This document shows positions 13,766-23,975 of a stretch of DNA of 64,000 nt, in pieces. The DNA comes from Cylindrodendrum hubeiense (taxonomy: Eukaryota > Ascomycota > Sordariomycetes > Hypocreales > Nectriaceae), in NCBI GenBank assembly GCA_014621425.1, contig JAANBB010000021.1:202266-266265 (forward strand). The letters run 5' to 3'. Numbering within the stretch: the stretch's first letter is position 1; every line of letters begins with the position of its first letter. Made by a program: the position numbers and the translations under genes. The notes beneath the pieces were generated by a model that searched no databases, was not told where the DNA came from, and worked only from the letters and a program-made list of their open reading frames with translations.

Positions 13766-13807
13766 TTGTTCATATTGACTTGTTCATATTGACTTGTTCA
13801 TGTTCAA
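13766..13807. repeat. Three 14-bp tandem repeats upstream of the MFS gene
   Basis: TTGTTCATATTGAC is repeated exactly at 13766-13779 and 13780-13793, with a third diverged copy at 13794-13807. They lie 168-209 bp upstream of the transporter start codon on its 5' side. They could be a regulator array or replication slippage. Confidence 0.7.
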
Positions 13808-14013
13808 TTGTTCTCATTTCCCATCACACCCTTATCTCTGAATTTGGACAGAGCAGGGCGATCTAGGAGCCTCCCCGCACTCTGGGCGCTTGTCTTATCG
13901 AGAAAATACGCCGGTCGCCCCGCTGCGACGCGGTATATGATTGGTGCTGCTCTGGCACACTAAACGAATGCATGGGGTATTGGAGCTGCCTGTCCATTTT
14001 GCCGCCGGTGCAG

Positions 14014-14022
14014 AACCGGCCA
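14014..14022 (+). promoter_or_regulatory. AACCGGCCA candidate operator (MFS / regulator A promoter)
   Basis: The 9-mer AACCGGCCA lies about 415 bp upstream of the MFS start and 1.3 kb upstream of regulator A. The same core precedes the oxidase, amidase and aldehyde dehydrogenase genes. CGG-containing words are the normal targets of Zn2Cys6 proteins; assignment to these regulators is inference. Confidence 0.35.
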
Positions 14023-15357
14023 CTTAATTGCAATTGGATTGGTTGGCATCGCAGAGCACCATGTGGATAGAGCTTACGGCTCGATCAGTGATGGTACTCG
14101 CGCGCAAAGCATTGAGCATCGTCAAAATACCTCGCATAGCCGACAACAATCGCATAAAGAGGAGGCTGAGCCTTGTTGACACATTTTCTCATGGCCGAGA
14201 TAGAGCTGATCCCACCCGGCCAAAGCCTCATTCATCATCGCCTCACTCCTTGACTTTACTTTCATCAAAAAATATCACCATTGGACAAATTTACTCAATT
14301 TTCAGAATGGTTCGCAGCGCACGTATCGTCAAGTCAACAACCTCCATCGATGGTCTTGGGAGAACCGAAGGCTGGGAGTGTGACCCCGGAGTGCACCGGT
14401 GCAACATCCCTCATGGCCTCTCTTTCCAGAAATGAACCTGGGCAACCCTCCCCAATTATTGGGAAGGAAACTGCCATGACGGCACCGAGTTAGGGTATGT
14501 TTATGTTCCCTGATCGAATAGTAGTCCTTTGCAGATATTGTCCCACAATATGGCTCTCTAACATGCCTGATTGAAACCGTCGCCTTGATGCCCTGAATGG
14601 TACGACATGGAAACGGATATAGCAGTTCCGGGTTGTGAATACCAACTGAAGCAGCCATCCAACAAACAATTGGAGCAGACAAGATATTCCATCTATATGA
14701 TGTTTCCACAGTGTCTTCAACAGAGCAGGGGTGGCTTGCGGTCTTCGATATGATTGGGAACATGAGCCTTGGGGACATGAGCCTCGGGGTCCTAGATTGT
14801 ACTAGTGATCAAGGTCAATTGAGGAAAATTAGCTCCTCTGAATCCCATCTAATACAAATAGTCGCTAGGAGGCAGTGGGCCAAGGGAACATCTCGGGAGG
14901 GAGCACGGGTCACGCAACCCCAAGACCAGCCAGGCCGGATTTGTGCATGGAGAGCCCGCCGTTTCACAAAGCTTGGCTCATGCAGTGCAGCCGCCGTCGT
15001 GGTGGGTGGTATTGACGTCCCAAAGTGGGCAATATTGTACATGACAGCCAAGCCGTATCTCTCTAGCCTGAAAATGGCTATCAAATGCGGGGTTTGGGCG
15101 ACAAGGGGCCATTGTCAATCTTGCCACAAGACGCAATGAGTGGCTACGCTATCGTCTGAAGCGGGGGCAGCACGGAGTAGGCTGGAGTCGGAGGCTCGTG
15201 ATAAGCTTATGGTGATGCCGGCAATCGTCGCGTAGGCTAGGAAGCAATCGGTTCGATACACCCGAATGCGGGGTCTCGATTCGTCAACCCTCCGAACAAA
15301 CCTCAATCCAGCACCGAAGACGTTAAAGAAGCCGACGACACCGTCGAAGCTCGCTAA

Positions 15358-16779
15358 ATGAAGATGCGCAACGAAACAAGCCGAGCATGTGATCGCTGCC
15401 ACGCCCTCAAGGAGCGGTGCCAATGGCCTCAGGGGCCTCGAGAATGCATCCGCTGCTGTCGCCTCGGCTTCGAATGCGAGAGCTTGCGTCCCCTGAAGAA
15501 GGCCGGTCGTCCTCCCCGAGCTGAGCTTCAGCGAAGGGCAATCTTGACGAGCCGGGCATGTGGCGATGCCCGTAATGAGCGAGGCGTCGGGAGTCTTGAC
15601 ATGCGGAATTTCTCCTCCGTCTTGCGCCCAAGTGTCGCAAGAAGCCTTTCAGAATTCAGCGACCTCAGCGGCGAAGATCAACATCTGATTCAGCAAGTTA
15701 TGTTCGACGACGACGCAATGAATACCTTCGTTCTGGGGCCGAGTTTCTGGGAAGTCCACCGGGGACATCTCATTTCCCACTTCTTAGTCTCTAAGCACAG
15801 CCTGAAGGATGCGTATCTGGCCCTCGCCCACTGTTGGACCGGCGCTGCGGATAGTCCGGGCGAGGACAAGGCCAAAACCGATGCCTATCACCTACACGCA
15901 TCGTCTGCCCTGATGCGACTCCGCCAATTCCAGGTGCACAACAGTCACGGAGTCTCGGAATGCCTTCTCTTGGCAGGGCTGATTGTCTCATTTGCCAACC
16001 GTTCAAGCGTCTCTGATGTTTCCACGGTGTGTAACCAGGCCCTTAGCCTCGTCAAGCCATCCTATGAGTCAGGAAGTGACTTTGGCCCGGAAGAGCTTGT
16101 CTTTTTGACTTGCTTGATCATCCCCGAGCTGATACATTGTTTGCTCCACGGTACAATACCCACGTTGAGGTTCCGGCCGGCCCTCGCATCAAAGCCAACT
16201 GTTGACCGCTACCTGGGACTCTGCGCTCCACTACTGCCGTATTTTTACGACCTTTGTGAACTGGGAAACGCACTATCTTATGCCGACGAAGATGACGTGT
16301 GTCAAGTACTGGAAGCTCTGGATCCCGTTGAATCGGCAGTGCTGTCATGGCAACCCCAGATGCCAGTCGGATTTTGCTCCGACTTCACGACCTTGGAGGT
16401 TACTCACATACTCTGCCAGGCGCAAGTCATGCGTTTGGCCGCGTTGCTCATTATTCATCGCCTCAGATTCCCTTTTGGCACCAACGACAAACCAGCACAG
16501 ATAATGGCGGCTTGCATCTTGACCCAACTAGAGATGACCTATTCCGCCACCAAAAAAGCAGTCGTATCTGTTATTCTACCCGTGTTAGCTGCCTACCTTA
16601 ATATTGATGACGAGGCCGAGAGAGATAAATGGTACCTGCGCATCCCTGATATAATCGGCTATTCGCCCCCTCTTGCTGCATATTACCAGAGTCTTATCTC
16701 ATCATTTTGGACAACCAGAGATGTTCTAGAGAGCATCGCATGGTACAACATAGGGGATGTTTTGTCACCATTAGTGTAA
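15358..16779 (+). CDS. Zn2Cys6 transcription factor A of a paralogous pair
   Basis: Single exon, 473 aa. The N-terminus carries a binuclear zinc cluster, C11-x2-C14-x6-C21-x8-C30-x2-C33-x6-C40, with an extra Cys34 next to C33. A basic, proline-rich linker follows (KKAGRPPRAELQRR). The rest is helical and has no separate named domain I can recognise. It aligns end to end with the gene at 22287-23690: shared blocks include CDRCHALKERCQW, SKHSLKDAYLALA, RYLGLCAPLLPY and LCQAQVMRLAALL. Location next to the oxidase, amidase and dehydrogenase genes suggests it is the local activator or repressor. The first ATG is used; a second is two codons later. Confidence 0.88.
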   Translation: MKMRNETSRACDRCHALKERCQWPQGPRECIRCCRLGFECESLRPLKKAGRPPRAELQRRAILTSRACGDARNERGVGSLDMRNFSSVLRPSVARSLSEFSDLSGEDQHLIQQVMFDDDAMNTFVLGPSFWEVHRGHLISHFLVSKHSLKDAYLALAHCWTGAADSPGEDKAKTDAYHLHASSALMRLRQFQVHNSHGVSECLLLAGLIVSFANRSSVSDVSTVCNQALSLVKPSYESGSDFGPEELVFLTCLIIPELIHCLLHGTIPTLRFRPALASKPTVDRYLGLCAPLLPYFYDLCELGNALSYADEDDVCQVLEALDPVESAVLSWQPQMPVGFCSDFTTLEVTHILCQAQVMRLAALLIIHRLRFPFGTNDKPAQIMAACILTQLEMTYSATKKAVVSVILPVLAAYLNIDDEAERDKWYLRIPDIIGYSPPLAAYYQSLISSFWTTRDVLESIAWYNIGDVLSPLV

Positions 16780-17723
16780 AATAAATACTCGAAAAGATCG
16801 AAGTAATAGGAAATCGAGCATTGGTCAAGCTTGCCTGACACTCACACCGAGAAGGTTCAAAGAGTAGTGTGCGCCAGGATTCTAAAGCGGTTATGTTGAA
16901 CTGCGGTATGTTGGGCGACTCTCATAGCCGCTTCAAACTGAATCCCAGAACTCCATCACCTCCCAAAGTAAAGCAAAAAATCAATTCTTTAAAACAGTAT
17001 ACCCGCTCCCCTTATCTTGGGTTGATTCTGGATTTTGGCCCTGGTCAGCCAACCGGCCAGTTTATCTACCGTTGATTGGCTGGCGGCTGAAACCCTCGAG
17101 ATAACACGGCTCGGGTGAGCTGAGGCCGATTGCGTCTGAGGCGATGGTAATCTCGATGATATTCAAGCGCGAATACCCGCTATCGCTGGCAGTTGTGTAA
17201 CTGGGGGTTGATATCCTGTATTGAAGATTGGCCAAGATGATGCAAGCTTAGGACTCAAATCCCAGCTAGTGCCAGTATAACGAACGTATATGCACACTTG
17301 AGCGAGTTGAAAGGCAATTCGGGGCCCTCGGAATCCGCGGGGTCCATTCCAGAATTGATTGGCGCCAAAAACGACCTGTGGGCTGGGGCAGGTTCAATGG
17401 CGGATGGTATCAACCGAGACCATGTCGGTCCATCTGTGTTAAGCCGGGTTCTGTGCGTGTATTCCGTTGCCTAGAAAGGGGATAGTGGCTAGACGGTCTC
17501 CCCCTCACTGCGTCATAATACGCCGGTCCAGTCGTCCCACCTGCTGAAACGATATGTCGAGCTAAGACGCCGATTATCACGATTTCATCATGGGCAGTCG
17601 TATAATACCATGATGCACCATGCTGCAAAATTGTCAATATTGCAAGGTTACTCTCTCTGCAACCCACCGCTACAACCAAGACACATCGACTGCCGAAGAT
17701 AATCCAATCTACGTCTGCCCTCA
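16780..17723. other. Intergenic region before the FAD oxidase gene
   Basis: About 0.94 kb without a supported gene. It contains AACCGGCCA at 17051-17059. A missed 5' exon of the FAD enzyme could lie in its right end, since the modelled start is uncertain. Confidence 0.45.
17051..17059 (+). promoter_or_regulatory. AACCGGCCA candidate operator (FAD oxidase promoter)
   Basis: Same 9-mer as at 14014, about 670 bp before the modelled oxidase start. It is followed by GTTTAT, and the reverse of the amidase site reads similarly (ATAAACCGGCCGA). Confidence 0.35.
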
Positions 17724-19371
17724 ATGGACCCACACTGTACGTCAAGCCCATGGTTGGAGCCAAAGCCAAGAGCGAAGAGCCTACAAACAGCCCAAGCACG
17801 CATAAGCTTCCATCATGAAGACCTAACAAAGCGATCTGTAGCTCTCACACAGCAATTTAAGGACCGCCTGTGTCTTACGGCAGGCCTGCCTTCGATAAAT
17901 CCAACTTCGTCCGCGTGGCAGGATCCTCCTGCGCCTATTGCGACTGCACAGTCAGAAGTTCTTCCCTCAGTGACTGACATCGCAATTATCGGCTCTGGCA
18001 TCACCGGCACCAGCGTCGCCCACACTATTCTGAATAATCCCCAGGCTTCTGGTCTGCGGGTGACCATTTTGGAAGCTCGAAATGCCTGTAGTGGTGCCAC
18101 AGGCCGTAACGGCGGCCATCTCATATCTGACACGTGCGGACATTTTGAGCATCTAGTCAACGCGCTGGGTATCGATGAAACTGTCAAGATATTGCGCTTC
18201 AGCGAGGCCAACATCGCCGACCTCAAGACCCTGGTGGCTCAACTCGACGATGCCGAACGCAAAGCAATCGAGCTACGTGAGGTCAATGCCACGACAACCG
18301 TGACCGACGCCAATGTCCTAGATGGCGTCCGGCGTTCTCTTAAAATGATGCAGGATGCAGTTGACAAGACCAGCCTCAAATATAACGTTGTTGAGGACCA
18401 AAACGTATTGAAGGTGAATCACTCTTGACATTCGCTCTCGCACTTATTCAATGGATACTGATAGCTCCGATGCCTGGTAGAACAAGTACAAATACCGCAG
18501 CGGTCTCGCAGTGTTTGAACAAGAGGGAGCTGTTGCACTGTGGCCTTATCGACTCATCACAATCCTCCAGAAGCGTCTTTTGGACGCACACAAGGGCAGA
18601 TTCACGCTCGAGACTAGCACTCCTGTCACGTCGATAACCCACAACGAAGACGCATCTGAATACGAGCCTGGCTATCTTCTGCATACCCCCCGAGGTATCG
18701 TCTCGGCACGCAAAGTAATTCATTGCACCAATGGCTACTTATCACATTTGATACCAAGCTTGACTGGAAAGCTTTACCCGCTGAGAGGCACTATGTCTGT
18801 CCAAGATCCAGGATCCTCATTCCCTAAGCTGGGGCACCTCTACTCGTGGACAAAGATGCATGCGGGCAGCTATGATCCCGAGACGAGGTGTCTGACGACT
18901 GGACTTTATTATGCCCAGCAAAATGCCAACACTGGAGAGATCTTTATCGGCGGAGAGAGCCAGGAGGTTGAGAACTTACTGACCAGTAATGACTCCGCAG
19001 TGGCAGCCTCTGCAAGTCGTCACATCTCCTCCATCGTGCCAGAGATATATCTAGACGCTGACGATGCCAAGACCAAGAAGGTTTGGTCTGGCATCATGGG
19101 CTTTACAGCAGACGGTCTTCCTATGGCCGGGAACTTGAGTCGTCTGTCAACGGGGCGAACAGGCTCTGGTGAATGGATTGCAGCGGGTTTCAATGGTCAC
19201 GGCATGGACAAGTGCTGGCTTACTGGCCAAGCAGTAGCTAAAATGGCTTTGGGCGAGGCGGTACCCTCATGGTTCCCGGAGTCATTTCTCATTAGCGAGG
19301 AGAGATTGAAAGCTTGTACCGTCGACGTTGCGGCGGCAGGGATTGTAGGCTTGTTTACTGGCTCTACTTGA
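17724..19371 (+). CDS. FAD-dependent oxidoreductase (DAO family)
   Basis: Two exons, 17724-18413 and 18481-19371; 526 aa from the first in-frame ATG. Residues 84-100 (TDIAIIGSGITGTSVAH) form the GxGxxG dinucleotide-binding turn, with ILEARNACSGATGRNGGH after it as in D-amino-acid/sarcosine/glycine oxidase-type enzymes. The C-terminal part has KVIHCTNGYLSHLIPSL, KVWSGIMGFTADGLPMAG and GFNGHGMDKCWLTGQAVAKM, the FAD-closing motifs. Likely oxidises a C-N bond of an amine or amino acid. The first ~40 residues are unlike the family, which usually starts shortly before the FKDRL...GLP...NPT stretch (here near residue 45), so the true start or a short 5' exon may differ. The neighbours fit a degradation pathway. 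Confidence 0.85.
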
Positions 19372-20003
19372 ATACTTTGAGCGAATTCCAGATTTGCAAA
19401 GAAGAATTAATTGAAGAAACAGAAATTGAGTTGCAAATTACGCTTGTCAAGAGTACATTTTATGCCTGCAAGCCGATGGAAGTGGACATGGCCAAATTAG
19501 TTCGTCTGTCTAGCAGGATTTCCGGTAGGTTTGGCTTAGGAGATATAATCAACTTTGATTGCCCCTCACGTTTTGTTGTCTGGTCACCACTTAGCTTGAA
19601 GACATCACGAATCGAGTAACTTCCACCATACACATATTATCAAGTCTCTAACCCTGACGGCTTTGTACCACCAATGCAGATAGATTGTATATAGTAACAA
19701 AACTGCAAAAATATATGCGGTAGTTTGGCGCTACTCAAACTGGCCAACCGCTAACGGGGACTGCATTTGGGCGCAGAAGCTTGCTAGATGTGACATACTC
19801 CCGCGTGTTTGAAGATTGTAACCCTCCCTTTCTCCCTCACAAGTCTCGGGGCAACCAGTGCAGTCATGGAGTTGAATGGAGGTGTGGACTGCGCAATGAA
19901 TGGACCGATTGGATGGAGCTAACCGTGGACGAGACCTTGTCAAGCTTGCATGATGTAGTGTACCCCACGCAGCCGGTCGATTTCCCATATTCGCCAAACA
20001 TAA

Positions 20004-20014
20004 TCGGCCGGTTT
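20004..20014. promoter_or_regulatory. Palindromic CGGCCG candidate operator (amidase promoter)
   Basis: TCGGCCGGTTT, whose reverse reads AAACCGGCCGA. It lies about 40 bp upstream of the TATA box and about 155 bp before the amidase ATG. It shares the AACCGGCC core with the sites at 14014 and 17051. Confidence 0.4.
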
Positions 20015-20051
20015 ATCCCATTTATTCTGGCTCATTAGTCATATCCAGCAC

Positions 20052-20059
20052 TATATAAA
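20052..20059 (+). promoter_or_regulatory. Putative TATA box of the amidase gene
   Basis: TATATAAA, 108 bp before the start codon, downstream of the CGGCCG site. Confidence 0.45.
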
Positions 20060-20166
20060 GGGCGTGCATTCCCCCGCAATTCAGTCCTACCAGTGCAACC
20101 TACTCAGTACTTATTGTGACAGTACAACACCAAAGGCATTTTTGCATACCAGATTCAACCTCAGAT

Positions 20167-22181
20167 ATGAGTAGTTACGACGCAAGACCTGCCGTTCACA
20201 GTTGGGAGACGCGTGCAGCAGAAAAGCGTGATCGATGCGCCAACGCCATTCCAAAAGAATGGCTGCTGCCTTCTTCGATCTTCAGTTCTCTCCAGACTCC
20301 CCTAGAGAATAATAAAAACGACCTTATCTCTCTCGATATTCCACGCCGGTCGGGCATATTGACAGACACAGAGCTTCAGATTACTGAATCCTATAACGTC
20401 TCTCAATTGTTGCACAAGCTGGCCGATGGAAGCCTCACGGCTGTGGAAGTTGTGACTGCGTTCTCCAAGAGAGCGGCCATAGCCCAGCAGTTGGTAGGTG
20501 CTTCATAGCCCAGTTTCACTGGTTTTGTGCACTCATCCACCTTGAAATGCATGATGTGCTAATAGTGACAGACCAATTGCCTTACTGAAACCTTTTTTGA
20601 TGAAGCCGATGCGAGGGCTAGACAACTAGACACATTGAGAGAATCCGGCACGCTGGCTGGTCCGCTCCATGGTCTTCCCATTAGTCTCAAAGACCCATTC
20701 CACATTACGGGGACACAAGCAACCATTGGACTAGTCGCATATCTCGACCACTTCTCTAAAACAAATTCCCCCCTCGTTGAAATTCTTCTATCCCTTGGCG
20801 CAGTACCGTTTGTCAAAACTAACATTCCCCAAACTATGATGGTAAGTCGCTGCCCAACTATCCGGAAAATGGAGAAATGGAGTAGTGTTGATAATACCCA
20901 TAGACAGCGGACTCCCATAATAATATTTTCGGCCGCGTGTTGAATCCCCACAACACCGCTCTTGGAGCAGGAGGGTCAAGTGGTGGAGAGGGAGCGCTAG
21001 TGGCCTTTCGAGGATCTCCCATCGGAGTTGGGACCGACATAGCTGGTACGTGCTCTTCACGCCGTGGACCGATCCATGCCCCAGATCAGACTATTTGAAC
21101 TTCAAAATTATAGAGACCCGATTACTAACGCGGAGTATCAGGCTCAATCCGAATCCCGGCTCTCTGTTGCGGAACGTATGGTTTCAAGCCGACGGCGTCT
21201 CGTATTCCATATGGGGGCCAACAGGGCTGCAGCAATCCTGGTCTCAAATTCGTTTTGGCTTGTGCTGGGCCACTGTCCAATGACATGAGAAGCCTTGGTG
21301 TTTTCACAAAGGCCGTTCTGGATGCTCGGCCAGCGGACCTTGATTCAACAGCAATTGACGTGCCATGGAGGACAATATCTGATGACTCAACGCGAAAGAT
21401 GCGGCTGGGTGTTCTGCCTGAGGACAAATCTTATCCTCTCCATCCATCTGTTAGCAATGCCTTGGCTCGGGCCGTCGAAAAATTGCGATCGGATAATCAT
21501 ACCTTGGTCGACTTGAGCGCTGACGAATGCAACGTTGGCGGTCTTAATGACATAGCGTGGGGCCTGTTCGGACTAGATGACCAAGCTCGTCGCATCGTCA
21601 TCGATTCGGGGGAGCCTTGCATTCCATCCAGGGATCGGATCGCCGCCGAACTAAAGCGATTAGAGCCGGACTTTGTGCCTGACCTAACGGCTCTGAGCCC
21701 TCTAGAGAAGCTCACTGTGCTAAATGTCAAGAAAGCAGAGGCTATAGAAAACTGGCGAAGCCTGTGGAATCGGTACAAGCTTGACGCGGTGATAGCGCCA
21801 GCCGCTCAGGGAACCGCAGTCCAGCATGATCTTTACGGGTTACCAGCGTACACTTGTTTCCTCAACGTGTTGAACGTGAGCTGCCAGTATGATTCCGAGA
21901 ATCTTCAAGTTTTACTAACGCGGCTGCAGTATCCTGCCTGTGTCATCCCATTTGGGAAGGCCGGGCCGAACCCCGGAGCAACGTTTGCTGTGCAACAAAG
22001 TCAAGCTGGTCCTCCTTGTACGCTTGCCTTCTGACTTTCTTGTGACTTGATGCTGATAAGTGTAGATGATCCTGAGCTTTTCGAAGGGGCTCCCTGCTCA
22101 ATCCAGGTTTTCACAAGCTCGATGCGAGACGAAGAATGCATTGCCATATCGACCCTGGTCGATACTGCACTTCACAGCTAG
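20167..22181 (+). CDS. Amidase, amidase-signature family (acetamidase-like)
   Basis: Six exons in phase: 20167-20493, 20572-20841, 20904-21045, 21142-21875, 21930-22017, 22066-22181; 558 aa, the usual size of fungal amidases. The Ser-cisSer-Lys triad is intact: Lys149 in GPLHGLPISLKD, cis-Ser224 in GAGGSSGGEGA and nucleophile Ser248 in GVGTDIAGSIRIPA. The 75 and 24 residue spacings match the family. Regions after that (YGFKPTASRIPYGG, ACAGPLSNDM, VIAPAAQGTA, YPACVIPFG) also fit. It hydrolyses a carboxylic amide to acid and ammonia; the substrate is unknown. An alternative upstream ATG at 20161 is out of frame with nothing familiar. It shares its surroundings and promoter word with the FAD oxidase and ALDH genes. 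Confidence 0.93.
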
Positions 22182-22286
22182 TGGCGCATCTATCATGAGC
22201 TGCTGGACGTCACACAAGGCAGTTGTTGGCAAAGCCTTTGGAGGGCGAAGTATCATTGATTATAGTTCCCTAATTATACAAATAAT

Positions 22287-23690
22287 TTAAAAAACATTGC
22301 CCATATTATGCCAAGACAAACCCTGCATATTATCCCGTGCGTCCCAAAACTTTGAGACTACCCTTTGTAAATAAGCCGTGAACTCTGGTGTGTAACCAAC
22401 CAACTCGGGTATGCGTGAGCACCACATCTGCCTCTCGCTCTCAGATTCCACTTCAATGCAGGCTACTACCAAAGGCACCGTGATGGACAGAATATTCTTG
22501 TTCGTTGCTGTTCGGGTCAAATCCAGCTGTGTGAGGATGCTCGTCGCTATGGCAAGTGCTGGGGCATTGTTGGACCCATAAGGAAATTTCAGGCGGTGAA
22601 TCATCAATATGGCCGCCAAGCGCATGACATGTGCTTGGCAGAGCATGTGGGAAACTTCGGTAGCTGTGAAGCCCGTCGTGAAATCGGGGGGGATGTGTGG
22701 CCGCCATGCCATCACCTGGAGATCAAGCCGGTCTAAGGCTTCAAGTATCAGGTGCAAGTCCTCGTGGTCCGCATGAGACAGAGCGTTGTTAAGCTCGCAG
22801 ATATCGTAGAGGTATGGAAGAAGGGGGGCGCAAAGGCCAATATAGCGGTCTACATGGTCCTCTGATCCGTCAAATACTCGAAATCTCAATGTAGGCACCA
22901 AGCCACGCATTAAGCAAGGCAATATCTCAGGTAGAATCAGACATGGCATGAATATCAAATCGTCATGACTAAATGCATTTTCTGACTCATACCAATACTT
23001 GATGAGACTCAAGGTCCGTTTGCATATTGCGGAAGAATCGGGTTCCGTCGAGCAGTATGTAAAAGACAGCATCAGGGCTCCAAGCGCGAGGCACTCGGAG
23101 ACGCCTTGGCTGCTGTGGACTCTGTACTCGCGTAGGTGCTTCAGTGCGGAAGAGGCATGTTGGTACTTTGAGTTAACCTTGCTTTGGCTCGGGGTGGCTG
23201 CATTTGCGTACTGCTCAAAAGCGAGGGCTAAGGCAAGATAGGCGTCCTTTAAGCTGTGTCGCGAAATGACAAAATGCGAAACAAGGAACCCGCGGTGCTT
23301 CTCGTGAAAACTCGGGCCTATTAGGAAGCAGTTCAATGCGGTGTCGTTGAAGAGAATGTCTTGAATCAAGAACTGATCCGAAGATGTGAGGTCCTTGAAC
23401 TGGGGCAAACAGCGAGGAACGGTTGGACCAAGGGCCGAGTAGAGATCTCTCAGGTCGCGACTCTGTCTACCACCATGCCGTTTTGGATCGCTTGCTAACC
23501 GGCCGACCAAATCTGCGCCGACTTTGATTTCATACTGCCGCGGGCGACCGGGTTTCCTGGACGGCCGTTTAACGAGGCAGCTAAAGCCCAGGCGATTGCA
23601 GCGAGCGCACGCAGCTCCGCTCTGGCGCCATTGGCATCGTTCTTTGAGGGCGTGACATCGGTCACAGGCGCGGCGCTTGTCAAGGGGCAT
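22287..23690 (-). CDS. Zn2Cys6 transcription factor B of the paralogous pair
   Basis: Single exon, 467 aa. Zinc cluster C9-x2-C12-x6-C19-x8-C28-x2-C31-x6-C38 with the same spacing as regulator A, then a basic RPSRKPGRPRQ linker. The whole length is alignable with regulator A, including the motifs HSLKDAYLALA, SQGVSECLALGAL, DRYIGLCAPLLPYLYD, EVSHMLCQAHVMRLAAILMIHRL and the C-terminal WHNMGNVF. It is convergent with the amidase gene, leaving only about 100 bp between the stop codons. The pair is most simply explained by local duplication followed by gene insertion or inversion. Possibly one is an activator and the other a modulator. Confidence 0.88.
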   Translation of the reverse strand: MPLDKRRACDRCHALKERCQWRQSGAACARCNRLGFSCLVKRPSRKPGRPRQYEIKVGADLVGRLASDPKRHGGRQSRDLRDLYSALGPTVPRCLPQFKDLTSSDQFLIQDILFNDTALNCFLIGPSFHEKHRGFLVSHFVISRHSLKDAYLALALAFEQYANAATPSQSKVNSKYQHASSALKHLREYRVHSSQGVSECLALGALMLSFTYCSTEPDSSAICKRTLSLIKYWYESENAFSHDDLIFMPCLILPEILPCLMRGLVPTLRFRVFDGSEDHVDRYIGLCAPLLPYLYDICELNNALSHADHEDLHLILEALDRLDLQVMAWRPHIPPDFTTGFTATEVSHMLCQAHVMRLAAILMIHRLKFPYGSNNAPALAIATSILTQLDLTRTATNKNILSITVPLVVACIEVESESERQMWCSRIPELVGYTPEFTAYLQRVVSKFWDARDNMQGLSWHNMGNVF

Positions 23691-23975
23691 CTTAAGGTGC
23701 GTTTTTGAGTGGTAAAGAGGGCACGTATTGGTGAGGCACTGAAGATAACGGATACTCAGTTCCGAGGTCCACCGGCCGCCTGCAGAGATAAGAACGGCGC
23801 GCTTGGTTGCTGGCTTCCCCGCAAACCAACAATGCCCGCGTTTCCTCTTTCGGTACGCTCATCTCGTGTGTTGCTGTTGCTGTGTTTCTGTATTTCTTTA
23901 TGGTACACGCCTACAGGCCACTATACTCTAAAATTGATCCCATGATATAATGCCCTTCTTGTCCAATCATGGCAA

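Larger units (their letters stand above)
13599..15357. other. Divergent intergenic region between MFS gene and regulator A
   Basis: About 1.75 kb with no supported gene. It holds the 14-bp triplet, the AACCGGCCA word at 14014-14022 and a short duplicated ACATGAGCCT at 14760-14785. Frames here have no recognisable domain. Confidence 0.5.
19372..20166. other. Intergenic region, amidase promoter
   Basis: About 0.8 kb, no supported gene. The right 170 bp hold the operator-like word and TATA box of the amidase gene. Confidence 0.5.
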
